Positions 36,055-44,354 are shown, counted from the first letter of the stretch. The stretch is DNA of 64,000 nucleotides from Streptomyces solicavernae (GCF_029968095.1 NZ_JASCIR010000009.1:169076-233075), one strand, 5' to 3'. The notes: generated by a model not told the origin, from the sequence alone. Translations and numbers: made by a program.

Positions 36055-36945
36055 ATGAGCGCATCCACCGCACCCTCCGCCCGCCCCGACGTCCTCCGTT
36101 ACACGGCCTTCTCCGCCGACCCGGCCGGGGGTAACCCGGCCGGTGTCGTGCTCGACGCGAGCGGCCTGGACGACGCGCGGCAGCTGGCGATCGCCGCCGG
36201 GCTCGGCTACAGCGAGACCGCGTTCCTGACCGCCCCGCCCGCCGAGCTGGCCCCTGCGGGCGGCCGGGCGTACACGCTGCGCTTCTTCAGCCCGAAGGAC
36301 GAGGTCAAGTTCTGCGGGCACGCCACGGTCGCCACGGCCGTCGCCCTCGCCCAGCACGGCGGCGGCCCCGGCGACTACGTGTTCGCGACCCCCGCCGGCA
36401 CGGTCCCGGTCACGGTGGCCGCGGTGGACGGCGAGCTGCGCGCCACCCTCACCAGCGTCGAACCGCACGTCAAGGACGTCGGGCGGGCCGACCTCGACGA
36501 GGCGCTGGCCGCGCTCGGCTGGGCCGGGTCCGACCTGGATGCGGCGCTGCCGCCGCGCATCGCCTTCGCGGGCAACGACCATCTGGTCCTCGCCGCCGCC
36601 ACCCGCGAACGCCTCGCCGACCTGGACTACGACTTCGCCCGCCTGGAGGCGTTCATGCGGCGCCTCGGCCTCACCACCCTGCAGCTGGTGTGGCGCGAGT
36701 CGGACGCGCTGTTCCACGCCCGCGATCCCTTCCCCGTCGGCGGCGTCGTCGAGGACCCGGCGACGGGCGCGGCGGCCGCGGCGTTCGGCGCGTACGCCCG
36801 TGAGCTCGGCCTGGTCGGCGAGGAGTCGGAGTTCGTCATCCGGCAGGGCGAGGACCTGGGCCGCCCCGGCACGCTCACGGTGACGCTGCGCCGGGGCGAC
36901 CCGCGCGTGCACGTGGCGGGCACGGCGGTCCGTATCGCCGACTGA
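36055..36945 (+). CDS. PhzF family isomerase-like protein
   Basis: 296 residues in two DapF-like halves. Family motifs: RYTAFSADPAGGNPAGVVLDA (catalytic-region start), GLGYSETAFLT, RFFSPKDEVKFCGHATVATA and VEDPATGAAAAAFGAYA. PhzF relatives isomerise or epimerise small acids; no phenazine genes are nearby, so the substrate is open. Convergent with the P450 gene. Confidence 0.92.
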   Translation: MSASTAPSARPDVLRYTAFSADPAGGNPAGVVLDASGLDDARQLAIAAGLGYSETAFLTAPPAELAPAGGRAYTLRFFSPKDEVKFCGHATVATAVALAQHGGGPGDYVFATPAGTVPVTVAAVDGELRATLTSVEPHVKDVGRADLDEALAALGWAGSDLDAALPPRIAFAGNDHLVLAAATRERLADLDYDFARLEAFMRRLGLTTLQLVWRESDALFHARDPFPVGGVVEDPATGAAAAAFGAYARELGLVGEESEFVIRQGEDLGRPGTLTVTLRRGDPRVHVAGTAVRIAD

Positions 36946-36973
36946 CCTCCGCGGGGGCGGGGCGGGGCGGGGG

Positions 36974-38227
36974 TCAGCTGAAGCGCACAGGGAGGTACTT
37001 GATCCCGTTGATGAAGTCCGAGCGCATCCGCCGCGGCTCGCCCGTCAGCTCGACGTGCGGGAAGCGGCGGAGCAGGGCTCGTACGAGCGACTTGATCTCG
37101 GTGCGCGCGAGGCCCGAGCCCAGGCAGTAGTGCGGACCGCCGCCGCCGAACGCCAGGTGGTCGTTGGGGGTGCGGCGCAGGTCGAGCACGTCCGGGTCGG
37201 CGAAGACGGCCTCGTCGCGGTTGGCGGAGGTGTAGTAGAGGACCGCCTTCTGGCCCTCCCCGACCGGTACGCCGCGGAGTTCGGTGTCGCGGGTCGCGGT
37301 GCGCCGGAAGTTGTGGATCGAGCCGTTCCAGCGCAGGAACTCCTCGGTGGCGGTGGCCCACAGCGCCTCGTCGTCGATGCCCGCGACCAGCTCGGCCCGC
37401 GCCTTCGGGTGTTCGGCGAGGGTGAGCAGGGTGCCGGCGAGGAGGTTGCGGGTGGTCTCGTTGCCGGCCACGCAGAGCGTCACGAAGAACATGTCGATCT
37501 CGTGCGCGCTGAGCCGTTCCCCGTCGACCTCTCCGTGCACGAGAGCACTGATCACGTCGTCGCGCGGCTCCTTCAGGCGGGCGGCGGCGAGTGCGTCGCA
37601 GTACCCGTAGATCTCGGCCGCCGCGATCTGCCCGTCCTCCTCGCTGGTACGGAAGTCCGGGTCCTGGAAGCCGACCATGCGGTTGGACCAGTCGAAGATC
37701 TTGTCCTCGTCGGCGGCCGGGATGCCGACCATCTCGCAGATCACCTGCAACGGAAGCCGCGCGGCCAGCTCCTCGACGAACTCGACCCCGCCGCCGCCCT
37801 GTTCGCTCAGCTCGGCGACCCGGTTGGCGAGGATTCCGGCCCGCCGCTCGATGTCCTCGGTCAGCTTGCGGATCATGCGCGGCGCGAACGCGGCGTTGAC
37901 GAGCCGCCGGTAGCGGCTGTGCTTGGGCGGGTCCATCCCGACGAGGGTGAGCGCCAGGCTCTCCAGGGCCTCGGGCGGCTGGTCCCGTACGAAGAACGAG
38001 CCGCGCTCGACGGACCACAGCTCCGGGTCCCGGCTGAGCGCGACGACGTCCTCGTGCCGGGTGACGGCGAAGAAGCCGGTGTCGCCGCCATTCCCCTCAC
38101 GGTCGCCGGGTATCTCGTGCCAGTGCACGGGGTCCTCGCGCCGCAGCCGGGCGAACTGCTCGTGCGGCACGCCTTTGGCCCAGGTGTCTTCGAGGAGGTC
38201 GATGGGGGTCAGGTCGGGGGAGGTCAT
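36974..38227 (-). CDS. Cytochrome P450, CYP124/125/142-like
   Basis: 417 residues from ATG 38227 (MTSPDLTPIDLLEDTW). I-helix oxygen-binding AGNETTRN near residue 240, ExxR in EEFLRW, and the heme loop FGGGGPHYCLGSGLAR near residue 352 with the thiolate Cys. The heme-loop form and NPxDHLAF-like context resemble actinobacterial P450s that hydroxylate steroid or methyl-branched side chains; this is a family impression, not a firm assignment. Its promoter carries the inverted repeat found also at the two fatty-acid/steroid promoters at 56.8 and 62.5 kb. The 3' end follows a (GGGGC)n run. Confidence 0.9.
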   Translation of the reverse strand: MTSPDLTPIDLLEDTWAKGVPHEQFARLRREDPVHWHEIPGDREGNGGDTGFFAVTRHEDVVALSRDPELWSVERGSFFVRDQPPEALESLALTLVGMDPPKHSRYRRLVNAAFAPRMIRKLTEDIERRAGILANRVAELSEQGGGGVEFVEELAARLPLQVICEMVGIPAADEDKIFDWSNRMVGFQDPDFRTSEEDGQIAAAEIYGYCDALAAARLKEPRDDVISALVHGEVDGERLSAHEIDMFFVTLCVAGNETTRNLLAGTLLTLAEHPKARAELVAGIDDEALWATATEEFLRWNGSIHNFRRTATRDTELRGVPVGEGQKAVLYYTSANRDEAVFADPDVLDLRRTPNDHLAFGGGGPHYCLGSGLARTEIKSLVRALLRRFPHVELTGEPRRMRSDFINGIKYLPVRFS

Positions 38228-38298
38228 GGGAGTCCCTTCGGAGTAGGGGGTGGGTTCACGGTGCGCTCGTCCAGGGGCCCTCTCCTCCCCTCCCGGCC

Positions 38299-38335
38299 CA
38301 ACGGACAAGGAGAGGTTCCAACGGACAAGGAGAGG
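38299..38335. repeat. 17-bp direct repeat in the P450 upstream region
   Basis: CAACGGACAAGGAGAGG at 38299-38315 and 38319-38335, separated by TTC. It lies about 70-110 bp upstream of the P450 start. Confidence 0.85.
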
Positions 38336-38347
38336 AACCCACAGAAC

Positions 38348-38360
38348 TGACGAACCGTCA
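38348..38360. promoter_or_regulatory. Inverted repeat TGACG-AAC-CGTCA upstream of P450
   Basis: Perfect 5-bp arms with a 3-bp spacer, 121 bp upstream of the P450 ATG. Same 13-bp architecture as the sites at 56776-56788 and 62476-62488. Confidence 0.6.
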
Positions 38361-38396
38361 ACTACCGTTCCGAAAAAGGCTGCTGACCGAATCAGG

Positions 38397-38416
38397 CCTC
38401 AAGCCTCAAGCCTCAG
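38397..38416. repeat. CCTCAAG repeats over the stop codon of the SnoaL-like gene
   Basis: CCTCAAG, CCTCAAG, CCTCAG; the last unit contains the reverse complement of the TGA at 38413-38415. Confidence 0.75.
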
Positions 38417-38742
38417 ACCTGCCCCGTGTCGAACCGGGCGACCTTCCCGCCCTCGACGGTGAACTGCCAGCGGGTCCGCATCTCGCCCCAGGTGTCGTTG
38501 CTGTAGCGGACGAGGAGGGTGAGCCCGTCGTCCGACTGCGACTCGACGGCCATCCGACCGTTGGAGGAGAAGATCTCCCGCTCGGTCCATTCGGCGAGAT
38601 TCCGCTCCGTACCGTCGTCCGACATGGCCGCACCGGGTGCGAGCGCGTCCTGGAAGGCATCCCTGTCCTGAGCGTTGACAGCCGCGACGAAGGCACGTAC
38701 GGCGGGGTCCGCGAGCAGCTCGACCGGCAGATCGTCGTTCAT
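38413..38742 (-). CDS. SnoaL/NTF2-like fold protein
   Basis: 109 residues: LADPAVRAFVAAVNAQDRDAFQDALAPGA, MSDDGTERNLAEWTEREIFSSNG and TRWQFTVEGGKVARFDTGQ. This is the cone-shaped NTF2-like pattern (helices with an Asp-rich turn, then curved sheet). Members are isomerases, hydroxylases or binding proteins. ATG 38742 has AAGGGA upstream; a longer in-frame extension is Arg/Trp-rich and unlikely. The 292 nt upstream (38743-39034) contain only an 8-bp array. Confidence 0.82.
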   Translation of the reverse strand: MNDDLPVELLADPAVRAFVAAVNAQDRDAFQDALAPGAAMSDDGTERNLAEWTEREIFSSNGRMAVESQSDDGLTLLVRYSNDTWGEMRTRWQFTVEGGKVARFDTGQV

Positions 38743-38988
38743 GGAGTCCCTTTCGCTGGGTTTCCGCTGGTTTCGGGGGCAGCCCGAGACGTACACCAAT
38801 CGGCCCCACGCCCAGCGGACCTTGGCCCGCTCGCGGCGGGTCGCCCAGCGGGCAGGGCATTTACGGAAGCCGGACGGCACAGAAGAGCACCGGTTCAGAC
38901 CGTACGGCAGGTCGTTCCAGCGTCCGGGTACAGCAGCACCCCCACAGGTTCAGTCGAGCCGGTGGGGGCGTGCCGTGATCGGGTCACC

Positions 38989-39028
38989 TGGCTGGGTGGC
39001 TGGGTGGCTGGGTGGCTGGGTGGCTGGC
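38989..39028. repeat. TGGCTGGG octamer array, about five copies
   Basis: Four perfect TGGCTGGG units and a fifth ending in C at 38989-39028. The array stops seven bases before the stop of the minus-strand gene at 39035. Confidence 0.92.
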
Positions 39029-39034
39029 CAGGTG

Positions 39035-39334
39035 TCAGGCGACGCGGGCGAGCCCTTCAAGGTCGCGGCGGTGTTCCTCGTCCACCTCGATGCACACGGG
39101 GTAGACGTCTGCGACTTTCCGGATTTCCTGGGTGGCGATGGAGACGGCCTCCAGGAGCGAGGAGGCTTCGATGAAGCACATCGATTCCATTTTGCTGGTC
39201 CCCGGGGGACCCTTTGTCTGGCCGATGCTGCCGTCTACGAGCAGGTCGTCAGCCTCAGGCCAGTAGTTCCAGGCGTGCTCTTCCTCGTCCGTCAGCCCCC
39301 GGTTCATGATCAGCGTGAATTCCCAGGTGCGCAC
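39035..39334 (-). CDS. Small acidic hypothetical protein of a two-gene module
   Basis: 99 residues from a GTG at 39334 with GAGGAGGAAG upstream: VRTWEFTLIMNRGLTDEEEHA, then a middle Gly/Pro stretch and MESMCFIEASSLLEAVSIATQEIRKVADVYPVCIEV. The layout (short beta strands, then a helix of S-L-x-E-A-x-S) is seen in unnamed streptomycete proteins that pair with a small zinc-ribbon-like partner. The partner's 3' end lies ten bases upstream. Function unknown; toxin-antitoxin-like behaviour is only a guess. Confidence 0.7.
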   Translation of the reverse strand: MRTWEFTLIMNRGLTDEEEHAWNYWPEADDLLVDGSIGQTKGPPGTSKMESMCFIEASSLLEAVSIATQEIRKVADVYPVCIEVDEEHRRDLEGLARVA

Positions 39335-39344
39335 CGCTTCCTCC

Positions 39345-39530
39345 TCACTTGTGCATCTTCTTGTGTCTGTCGACGAATTCCTTGAGTCGCTTGGCGGCGA
39401 CGTCGGAGTTGCGAGGAGTGCAGGAGATCCGCTCTCGGTCACCGCAATTGCAGCAGATCAGCCACCCCCACAGGTGCCCGTGGTGGACTTCCTCAACCTT
39501 GAAGCCGTCCCTTTCGGCCTCCCTGCGTCG
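39345..39530 (-). pseudogene. 5'-truncated remnant of a small Cys-containing partner gene
   Basis: The C-terminal part reads like a real protein: EEVHHGHLWGWLICCNCGDRE, then ISCTPRNSDVAAKRLKEFVDRHKK, a mini zinc-finger plus basic helix pattern. The in-frame sequence upstream has no ATG, GTG or TTG before it runs into the DUF5990 gene, and an ATG at 39640 is in another frame. So the 5' end seems lost or frameshifted. It is ten bases upstream of the 39035 gene and would be co-transcribed. Confidence 0.5.
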
Positions 39531-39778
39531 GTCTGCACGCTGCCAGAGGTCGGCGTCGCTTTGGCGAGACCCCCGAACGACGGAGGGCGCACCCCGCCGG
39601 CCCCGGGGCTTGTCTGATAATTGATCTTGTGGTGGGTCATGGTGAGCTGACGGATGCGGCGTTGGGCGGATAGCGCCCCTCCTGCCGGGTGATGACGGGC
39701 ATGGCCGGCCATGGCGGCACCGTTCGATGTTCAGGCCACCACGCTGGACGACAACGAGGACCGATCTGCACCGCGCTG

Positions 39779-40240
39779 CTACGAAGTCGACCACTCGATC
39801 AGGGGTGGCCGGACAGCCGCACACAGCGGACCTCCACGCATGTCCGTCAGCCCCAGCCTCCCTACCAGCAGGCCACCATCCACGGCCGCTGTGAGGACCC
39901 CGTGGTCGATGCCGTCGAGCCAAAGCTTCGCCCGACGAAACATCGTGAACACCTCGTGATCGTCGACTGTTCCCCACGAAAGGTAGATGAACCGGGCGCC
40001 GGGCCGCCCCTGCACATACGGGCCACGCAGGTCCCACTGCCCATCAACTGATCTGGCCGTGACCTCCAACTCCCAATGCGCCGACAACGCGTCTCCCGGA
40101 TGCAGACCGAACAGCTCACTCGGCCGATCGCGCCGCTGTACCGCAATGTGGATGTTGCGGTAACCGGACACGCCCGGCGTCTGCCCGCACTGTCCCCACT
40201 CCTGTCCAGGCAGATTCGATCCCTCGATGTGAATCAACAT
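39779..40240 (-). CDS. DUF5990 family protein
   Basis: 153 residues from ATG 40240: MLIHIEGSNLPGQEW, GYRNIHIAVQRRDRPSELFGL, DLRGPYVQGRPGARFIYLSWG, FTMFRRAKLWLDGI and GRLGLTDMRGGPLCAAVRPP. These are the DUF5990 signature blocks and the gene looks full length. Function unknown. It is the one intact gene in a patch of decayed neighbours. The 263 nt upstream (to 40503) contain nothing I can support. Confidence 0.85.
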   Translation of the reverse strand: MLIHIEGSNLPGQEWGQCGQTPGVSGYRNIHIAVQRRDRPSELFGLHPGDALSAHWELEVTARSVDGQWDLRGPYVQGRPGARFIYLSWGTVDDHEVFTMFRRAKLWLDGIDHGVLTAAVDGGLLVGRLGLTDMRGGPLCAAVRPPLIEWSTS

Positions 40241-40503
40241 GGCCCCATCATCCACCAGAGAGCATCCGCCCCGTCTCCACTGCAGAGAGCGAGCAGGCGG
40301 GTGACCGTACCTGGGGAATTCTGTCTGGCCGCCGTCACAAATGCCACGAGCTCTCCTCCTCCGGATAACGGGATTCGTGATCCAGACGAACGGCCTTACA
40401 GGTGAACGGGATTGATGAACCGTGGACGTGTCGACCTCGGGGGCGCGTCGGCGCATTCACCTGAAACCTGCGATACGGCCGTTTCATGAACGCCCGATGT
40501 CAA

Positions 40504-40746
40504 CTACTCGCCCCGGAAAGGATTCTTGATACTGGTTTGCCACAACTCCCGTGCGCGGTCGACGTAGAGCAGCCCACATACCAGGCGAGCGCCACGCCCT
40601 CGGGGTCGTCGTCGTGCCGGGCGAGGTCGAGCCGGAGCCCGGCTCGAAGGAGACTGCCGATCGGCCACCACCCGACGGTGGCGCCGGTCACGGTCTCGCC
40701 GAGCGCCCACACCCTGACGGATACGCTCGCCGCCATGGTCACCATC
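40504..40746 (-). pseudogene. Frameshifted remnant, C-terminus in a second frame
   Basis: One frame reads VGWWPIGSLLRAGLRLDLARH, then DDPEGVALAWYVG. The neighbouring frame continues with LLYVDRARELWQTSIKNPFRGE and a stop at 40504. Joined, they make a plausible protein end, so one base has probably been lost or gained near 40570. Neither the start nor the family is clear. It is divergent from the similarly broken gene at 40735. Confidence 0.45.
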
Positions 40747-41058
40747 ACCCCGCTGCCCGACCGTCCCCAGGCCCGCTCGTCGCCGAACTCGTCACCCTCC
40801 TCCGGGCGGCCGGCCTGCCCGTCCTCGACGGCGGCGAGGGCGCGGGCGCCATCATCAGCCCGCTGACGTTCGAGGCGCGGCCAGCGACTGGGCCCCGCCC
40901 CGCCCGCCTTCGATGACAGTTTCCTGGGCCGCCGCACCGAGGACGACGCGGACGCCCAGGCGGAGGCTGAGGCGCTGAAGAGTCTGGGCCGGCCCACCGC
41001 GGATTCGGCGCCGCGCCCGATGCACGGCTTCCTCATCGACGAGCACGACCAGGACTGA
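40735..41058 (+). pseudogene. Hypothetical gene with two frameshifts
   Basis: Starts MVTITPLPDRPQ. After CGTCCCCAG the sense continues in another frame as GPLVAELVTLLRAAGLPVLDG, GEGAGAIISPLTFE. Near 40890-40905 it must shift again to read PPAFDDSFLGRRTEDDADAQ, ALKSLGRPTADSAPRPMHGF and LIDEHDQD with TGA at 41056-41058. Three well-formed segments in three frames indicate at least two small indels. No family recognised. Confidence 0.6.
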
Positions 41059-41059
41059 G

Positions 41060-41737
41060 TCAGGTGTACTCGCGTTCTGTTCGAGAGCGCACGCGCCGGT
41101 ATTCCGCCAGGGGATCCTCTGCCTGGGTTCCCCAGTTGGCGGTTGAGCCGCCAGCTGCATGAATCGCCGTGCGCATCACATCGTTGGCCAGGCTTTCTGC
41201 CTCACTGGTAGCGAGGGGCTCGGTCAGCATCACCGAGATGGTCACCTCGCCTGTCGCCGTGTCCAGGTCGAGGGTCGCATCCCCGATGGCGGAGTTGACG
41301 TGTGACAGCGCGGAGAGTTCTTCAGTGACTCGCGCCAGGTGCTTTTCCAGGGCGGCAGGCGGTGAGGGGAGACATTCCTTGCGCACAGTCACCTGGAAGC
41401 TGGACGTCACGACCGTGTGTACGGCGGTGGCCTCGTCGCGCGGCCCTTCGAGGGAGACGTTCAGCTTGGCGTTCAGTGCCTTCGCCAGGCGCGTGAGGAT
41501 GGGCACGGTAGGGGTGACGCCGCCGCTCTCGATGCTGGAGATCTGCGGCTGGGTCATGCGTGCGCGCTTGGCCAGCTCCGTCTGGGACAGGCCCAGTGAC
41601 GTGCGCCGGTCGTAGACGAGCTGGCCGAGGTCGATCGCTGCTGCGATCTCCGCCCGTCGCGCTTCGACCTCCGGGGTCTCGTTGTAGCCCTCGCTGAGCT
41701 TGCGCTCGCGGGCGAGCTTCCATCGGGTGTGGCTCAT
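41060..41737 (-). CDS. XRE-family antitoxin (HigA-like) with C-terminal extension
   Basis: 225 residues. HTH core at about residues 36-92: LGQLVYDRRTSLGLSQTELA, KRARMTQPQISSIESGGVTPTVPILTRLAKAL. The 130-residue C-terminal domain has no motif I know (LDLDTATGEVTISVMLTEPL). Its ATG overlaps the last bases of a broken HigB/RelE-type gene, the toxin-first order of higBA loci. It is intact, so it may now act as an orphan repressor of its own locus. Confidence 0.88.
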   Translation of the reverse strand: MSHTRWKLARERKLSEGYNETPEVEARRAEIAAAIDLGQLVYDRRTSLGLSQTELAKRARMTQPQISSIESGGVTPTVPILTRLAKALNAKLNVSLEGPRDEATAVHTVVTSSFQVTVRKECLPSPPAALEKHLARVTEELSALSHVNSAIGDATLDLDTATGEVTISVMLTEPLATSEAESLANDVMRTAIHAAGGSTANWGTQAEDPLAEYRRVRSRTEREYT

Positions 41738-42128
41738 CGGAGGTCTCCCTTCGTGACGTTCCGCGTATAGACGTCGTGTCCCGGCTCGTGTCCGGGCCCT
41801 TGTTCCTGGCAGGCCTTCATGACAAGACGGGCCCGGTCGACTTCATTGGTCTCGCGCTGCTTCGTCTTGTGGAACACCGTCAGCAGCACGATCCGCTGAT
41901 CCGGAGCCAGCCAGTACGTGATGCGCACTGCCAGGCCATCATGTCCGAGATGAACCGCAGCTCGCGCAGGCCATCACCCAGGTGTCGGGAGTAGGGCTCG
42001 CCGAGCGTGGTCGGCGCGTCCAGTAGACGCCCGACGTGTGCCTCCACGTGCAGGTATTCGTCATCCGTGAGTCGGTCGAGCCAATCCAGAACATCTTGTT
42101 CGACGTCGACGGGCCACGGCTCGCTCAT
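41734..42128 (-). pseudogene. HigB/RelE-type (Gp49-like) toxin gene with a one-base frameshift
   Basis: From ATG 42128 the protein reads MSEPWPVDVEQDVLDWLDRL, GRLLDAPTTLGEPYSRHLGD, GLRELRF. It then goes out of frame to a stop at 41880. The adjacent frame supplies the expected continuation LGHDGLAVRITYWLAPDQRI, VLLTVFHKTKQRETNEVDRA and stops at 41734, overlapping the antitoxin start. One missing base at about 41950 (GGTTCATCTCGG, where CGG TTC CAT CTC would restore RFHL) explains it. The lost segment carries the catalytic region of the family, so the toxin is dead unless this is a sequencing error. Confidence 0.8.
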
Positions 42129-42313
42129 GCACCCACCCAACATCCAATCTGTTGTATATCCGATGGTGAGCCGGGATGGCATAGCCCACACGCTCATGCG
42201 GACTCCCTCGGCGCCGAAGCCGATGCACAACACCTCAGGTCAGTCCCGGCGGGCGATGCGGGCGCGCATATGCGTGGCGCGAACTTGCAGGGTGAAGCGC
42301 GATGGGAGCAAGC

Positions 42314-42358
42314 AAAAACCCCTGGCCCGAGAGTCGGAAACTCCCAGGTCAGGGGCCT
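42314..42358 (-). terminator. Rho-independent terminator of rnpB
   Basis: On the minus strand CCCCTGACCTGGGAGT pairs with ACTCTCGGGCCAGGGG (two mismatches) and is followed by TTTTT. It lies directly after the rnpB 3' end. Confidence 0.85.
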
Positions 42359-42360
42359 TG

Positions 42361-42766
42361 CGGCGGAACGAGTCGACCTGTACGCCGGGTTCTGTCTCCC
42401 CAGGGCCTCGCGGCCCGGGGGGAGGCGGTCATCCATCTGGGGCCGGCGTTGCCGTCGGCCTCGTGCGGTCTACCCGCGGACTCGGGCGGGCAGCCCTCGA
42501 TCATCCGCGCAGAGCGCCTTGCGGTGCTCCTCTTGACCTTGCTCCGGGTGGGGTTTACCTAGCCGCCTGAGTCACCTCAGGCGCTGGTGGTCTCTTACAC
42601 CACCGTTTCACCCTTACCGAGGGTTGAAGCCCCCGGCGGTTTGTTTTCTGTGGCACTGTCCCGCGGGTCACCCCGGGTGGCCGTTAGCCACCACCCTGCC
42701 CTGTGGAGCCCGGACGTTCCTCGGAGAGAGTCCGAAGACCCTCGCCGCGACCGCCCGGCCGGCTCG
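42361..42766 (-). ncRNA. rnpB: RNase P RNA component, bacterial class A
   Basis: Read on the minus strand the RNA begins CGAGCCGGCCGGGCGG, followed by the conserved GAGGAACGUCCGGGCUCCAC near position 40, GGGUGACCCGCGGGACAGUGCCACAGAAA, and UAAGGGUGAAACGGUGGUGUAAGAGACCACCAGC. It ends ACCCGGCGUACAGGUCGACUCG, with the 3' strand pairing to the 5' strand to form P1. Length about 406 nt, normal for Streptomyces. It makes the 5' ends of tRNAs with RnpA. Ends were set from the P1 helix and may be off by a few bases. Confidence 0.96.
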
Positions 42767-42827
42767 TCCGCCGTGCGTCACATGCTACCCGGGTGCTACC
42801 AGGGTTCTGCCCCCGGCCGGAGCGCCC

Positions 42828-42858
42828 TTGACCTTGTCGCAGCGGCAACGTTTCTACT
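42828..42858 (+). promoter_or_regulatory. MerR-type promoter with 19-bp spacer
   Basis: TTGACC (42828-42833) and TCTACT (42853-42858) are separated by 19 bp, the overlong spacing typical for MerR-controlled promoters. The spacer contains the partial dyad CTTGTCGCAGCGGCAACG. The ATG follows seven bases after the -10, so the transcript would be leaderless. Confidence 0.6.
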
Positions 42859-42864
42859 GGGCTC

Positions 42865-43659
42865 ATGCGGATCGGAGAGATCGCCGCGCTCGCCGGGGTC
42901 ACCACGCGGGCCGTGCGCCACTATCACCAGCAGGGCCTGTTGCCGGAGCCGGAGCGGCGGGCCAACGGGTACCGGGAGTACGGCCTGCGGCATGCCGTGG
43001 AGCTGGCCCGGATCCGGCGGCTCACCGAGCTGGGTCTGGGGCTCGCCGAGGTCAGGGATGTGCTCGCGGACGACGCCGGGCGGGAACTCGTAGAGGTTCT
43101 GGAGGAGTTGGACGGGGATCTGGCGCGGCAGGAGGCGGCGGTCCGGGAGCGGCGGGGCCGGCTCGCGGAGCTGTTGCGGCAGGCGCGGGCCGGGGAACTG
43201 CCGCCGGAGGGGCCGGTGTCGCCGGAGCTCGGCCGGCTGTTCGCCGCGTTGGGGCCGACGGACTCGGCGATCGCCGCGAAGGACCGCGAGCACCTGGCCT
43301 TCTTCGACTCGCTCGGCGGGCCCGAGGGCAGCGGTGAGCTGGTCGCGGCGCTGCGGCCGCTGGCCGAGGACCCGGAGTTCGTGGGCCGGGTGGAGGGGCT
43401 GTACGGGCGGTTGGACGCGTTGGCGGAGGCCGCGGCGGACGATCCGCGGATCGGGCCGCTCGGCGACGAGCTCGCGGCCGCGATGCCGGAGGCCGTGCTG
43501 CGGCTGATTCCGCACGGGGGCGCCGAGCAGTCCCTCGGCGGCGGCTTCGGGGAGGCGTTCCTCGCGGATTTCCCGGCGGCGCAGGCCGAGGTCGTACGGC
43601 GCATGATCGCGGGCCTCGCCGAGCGTGCGCGGCGTACGGGAGGGGGTGGGCGGCCGTGA
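42865..43659 (+). CDS. MerR family transcriptional regulator
   Basis: 264 residues. N-terminal MerR HTH: MRIGEIAALAGVTTRAVRHY, HQQGLLPEPERRANGYREYG, then the coiled-coil helix and a long C-terminal domain that may bind a ligand. No metal-binding Cys cluster at the C-terminus, so a drug- or metabolite-responsive type is likely. GTGA overlap with the next gene means the downstream membrane protein is co-expressed. Confidence 0.92.
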   Translation: MRIGEIAALAGVTTRAVRHYHQQGLLPEPERRANGYREYGLRHAVELARIRRLTELGLGLAEVRDVLADDAGRELVEVLEELDGDLARQEAAVRERRGRLAELLRQARAGELPPEGPVSPELGRLFAALGPTDSAIAAKDREHLAFFDSLGGPEGSGELVAALRPLAEDPEFVGRVEGLYGRLDALAEAAADDPRIGPLGDELAAAMPEAVLRLIPHGGAEQSLGGGFGEAFLADFPAAQAEVVRRMIAGLAERARRTGGGGRP

Positions 43660-44354
43660 ACTGGGCGAAGGCCGTACGTGTCGTGCGGCGGCTGACCGTG
43701 CTCGAACTGCACGGGTTGTACAGCCTGCTGCTGTGGGTGGCGCGGCGGCGGCACGGGGTTCGGGAGGGCGCGCGGGCGGTCGCGTACACCGGGCCGCAGA
43801 CGGCGATGCTGTTCGGCCTGCTGTTCGTGGCGGTGCTTGAGACGGTGGCGCTGGCCGTGCTGATCCCGTGGCCCGCCGTGCACGCGGTCGTGCTGTTCCT
43901 CGACGTGTACACCGTGCTGCAGGTGCTCGCGCTGCACGCCGCCTGTGTGGTCCGGCCCCATGTGGTGGGCGTCGACGGTTCGCTGCGTATCCGGTACGGG
44001 CACCTGCTCGACCTGCGCATTCCGGCGGAGGCGGTCGCGCGTGCACGGGTGGAGCGGCGCTACCCCGGCGGCAAGCGGGTCCAGGAGCACCCGGACGGCA
44101 GCCTCGACCTGCTGGTCGGCTCGCAGTCGACGGTGACCGTGGAGCTCGCGGCGCCCGTGGCGTTCGTACGGCCGCTGGGGCGGCGGGTGGAGGTGGGGAC
44201 TGCGGTGCGGTTCCACGCGGACGATCCGCAGGGCCTTGTCACGGCGCTCAACCTTGTCACGGCGCTCAAGAGCACGGCTCCCAAGAGCACGGCTGCCAAG
44301 GAGCTCACTCCGGAGCGAACCGCACCTTCGCCGTCCCCGGGTCGGCCTGGGTGA
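43656..44354 (+). CDS. Membrane protein with PH-like cytoplasmic domain, co-operonic with MerR regulator
   Basis: 232 residues from a GTG overlapping the MerR stop. Two hydrophobic helices (AMLFGLLFVAVLETVALAVL and AVHAVVLFLDVYTVLQVLAL) are followed by a beta-rich soluble part (RIRYGHLLDLRIPAEAVARA). The C-terminus is built by small duplications (LVTALNLVTALK, KSTAPKSTAAK) from tandem DNA repeats at 44236-44293. Its last 50 bases overlap the convergent RNB gene, so the tail may be a recent extension. Function unknown. Confidence 0.82.
   Translation: MNWAKAVRVVRRLTVLELHGLYSLLLWVARRRHGVREGARAVAYTGPQTAMLFGLLFVAVLETVALAVLIPWPAVHAVVLFLDVYTVLQVLALHAACVVRPHVVGVDGSLRIRYGHLLDLRIPAEAVARARVERRYPGGKRVQEHPDGSLDLLVGSQSTVTVELAAPVAFVRPLGRRVEVGTAVRFHADDPQGLVTALNLVTALKSTAPKSTAAKELTPERTAPSPSPGRPG

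Noticed and set aside
38675..39385. Plus-strand 236-codon frame through the SnoaL-like promoter and octamer array
   Set aside because: Contains WVAGWLGG peptide from the octamer repeat and lies antisense to the 39035 gene; no SD and no recognisable fold.
42164..42300. Possible small gene upstream of the broken toxin
   Set aside because: No start with RBS and no codon bias; the stretch between 42129 and the rnpB terminator holds nothing I can support.
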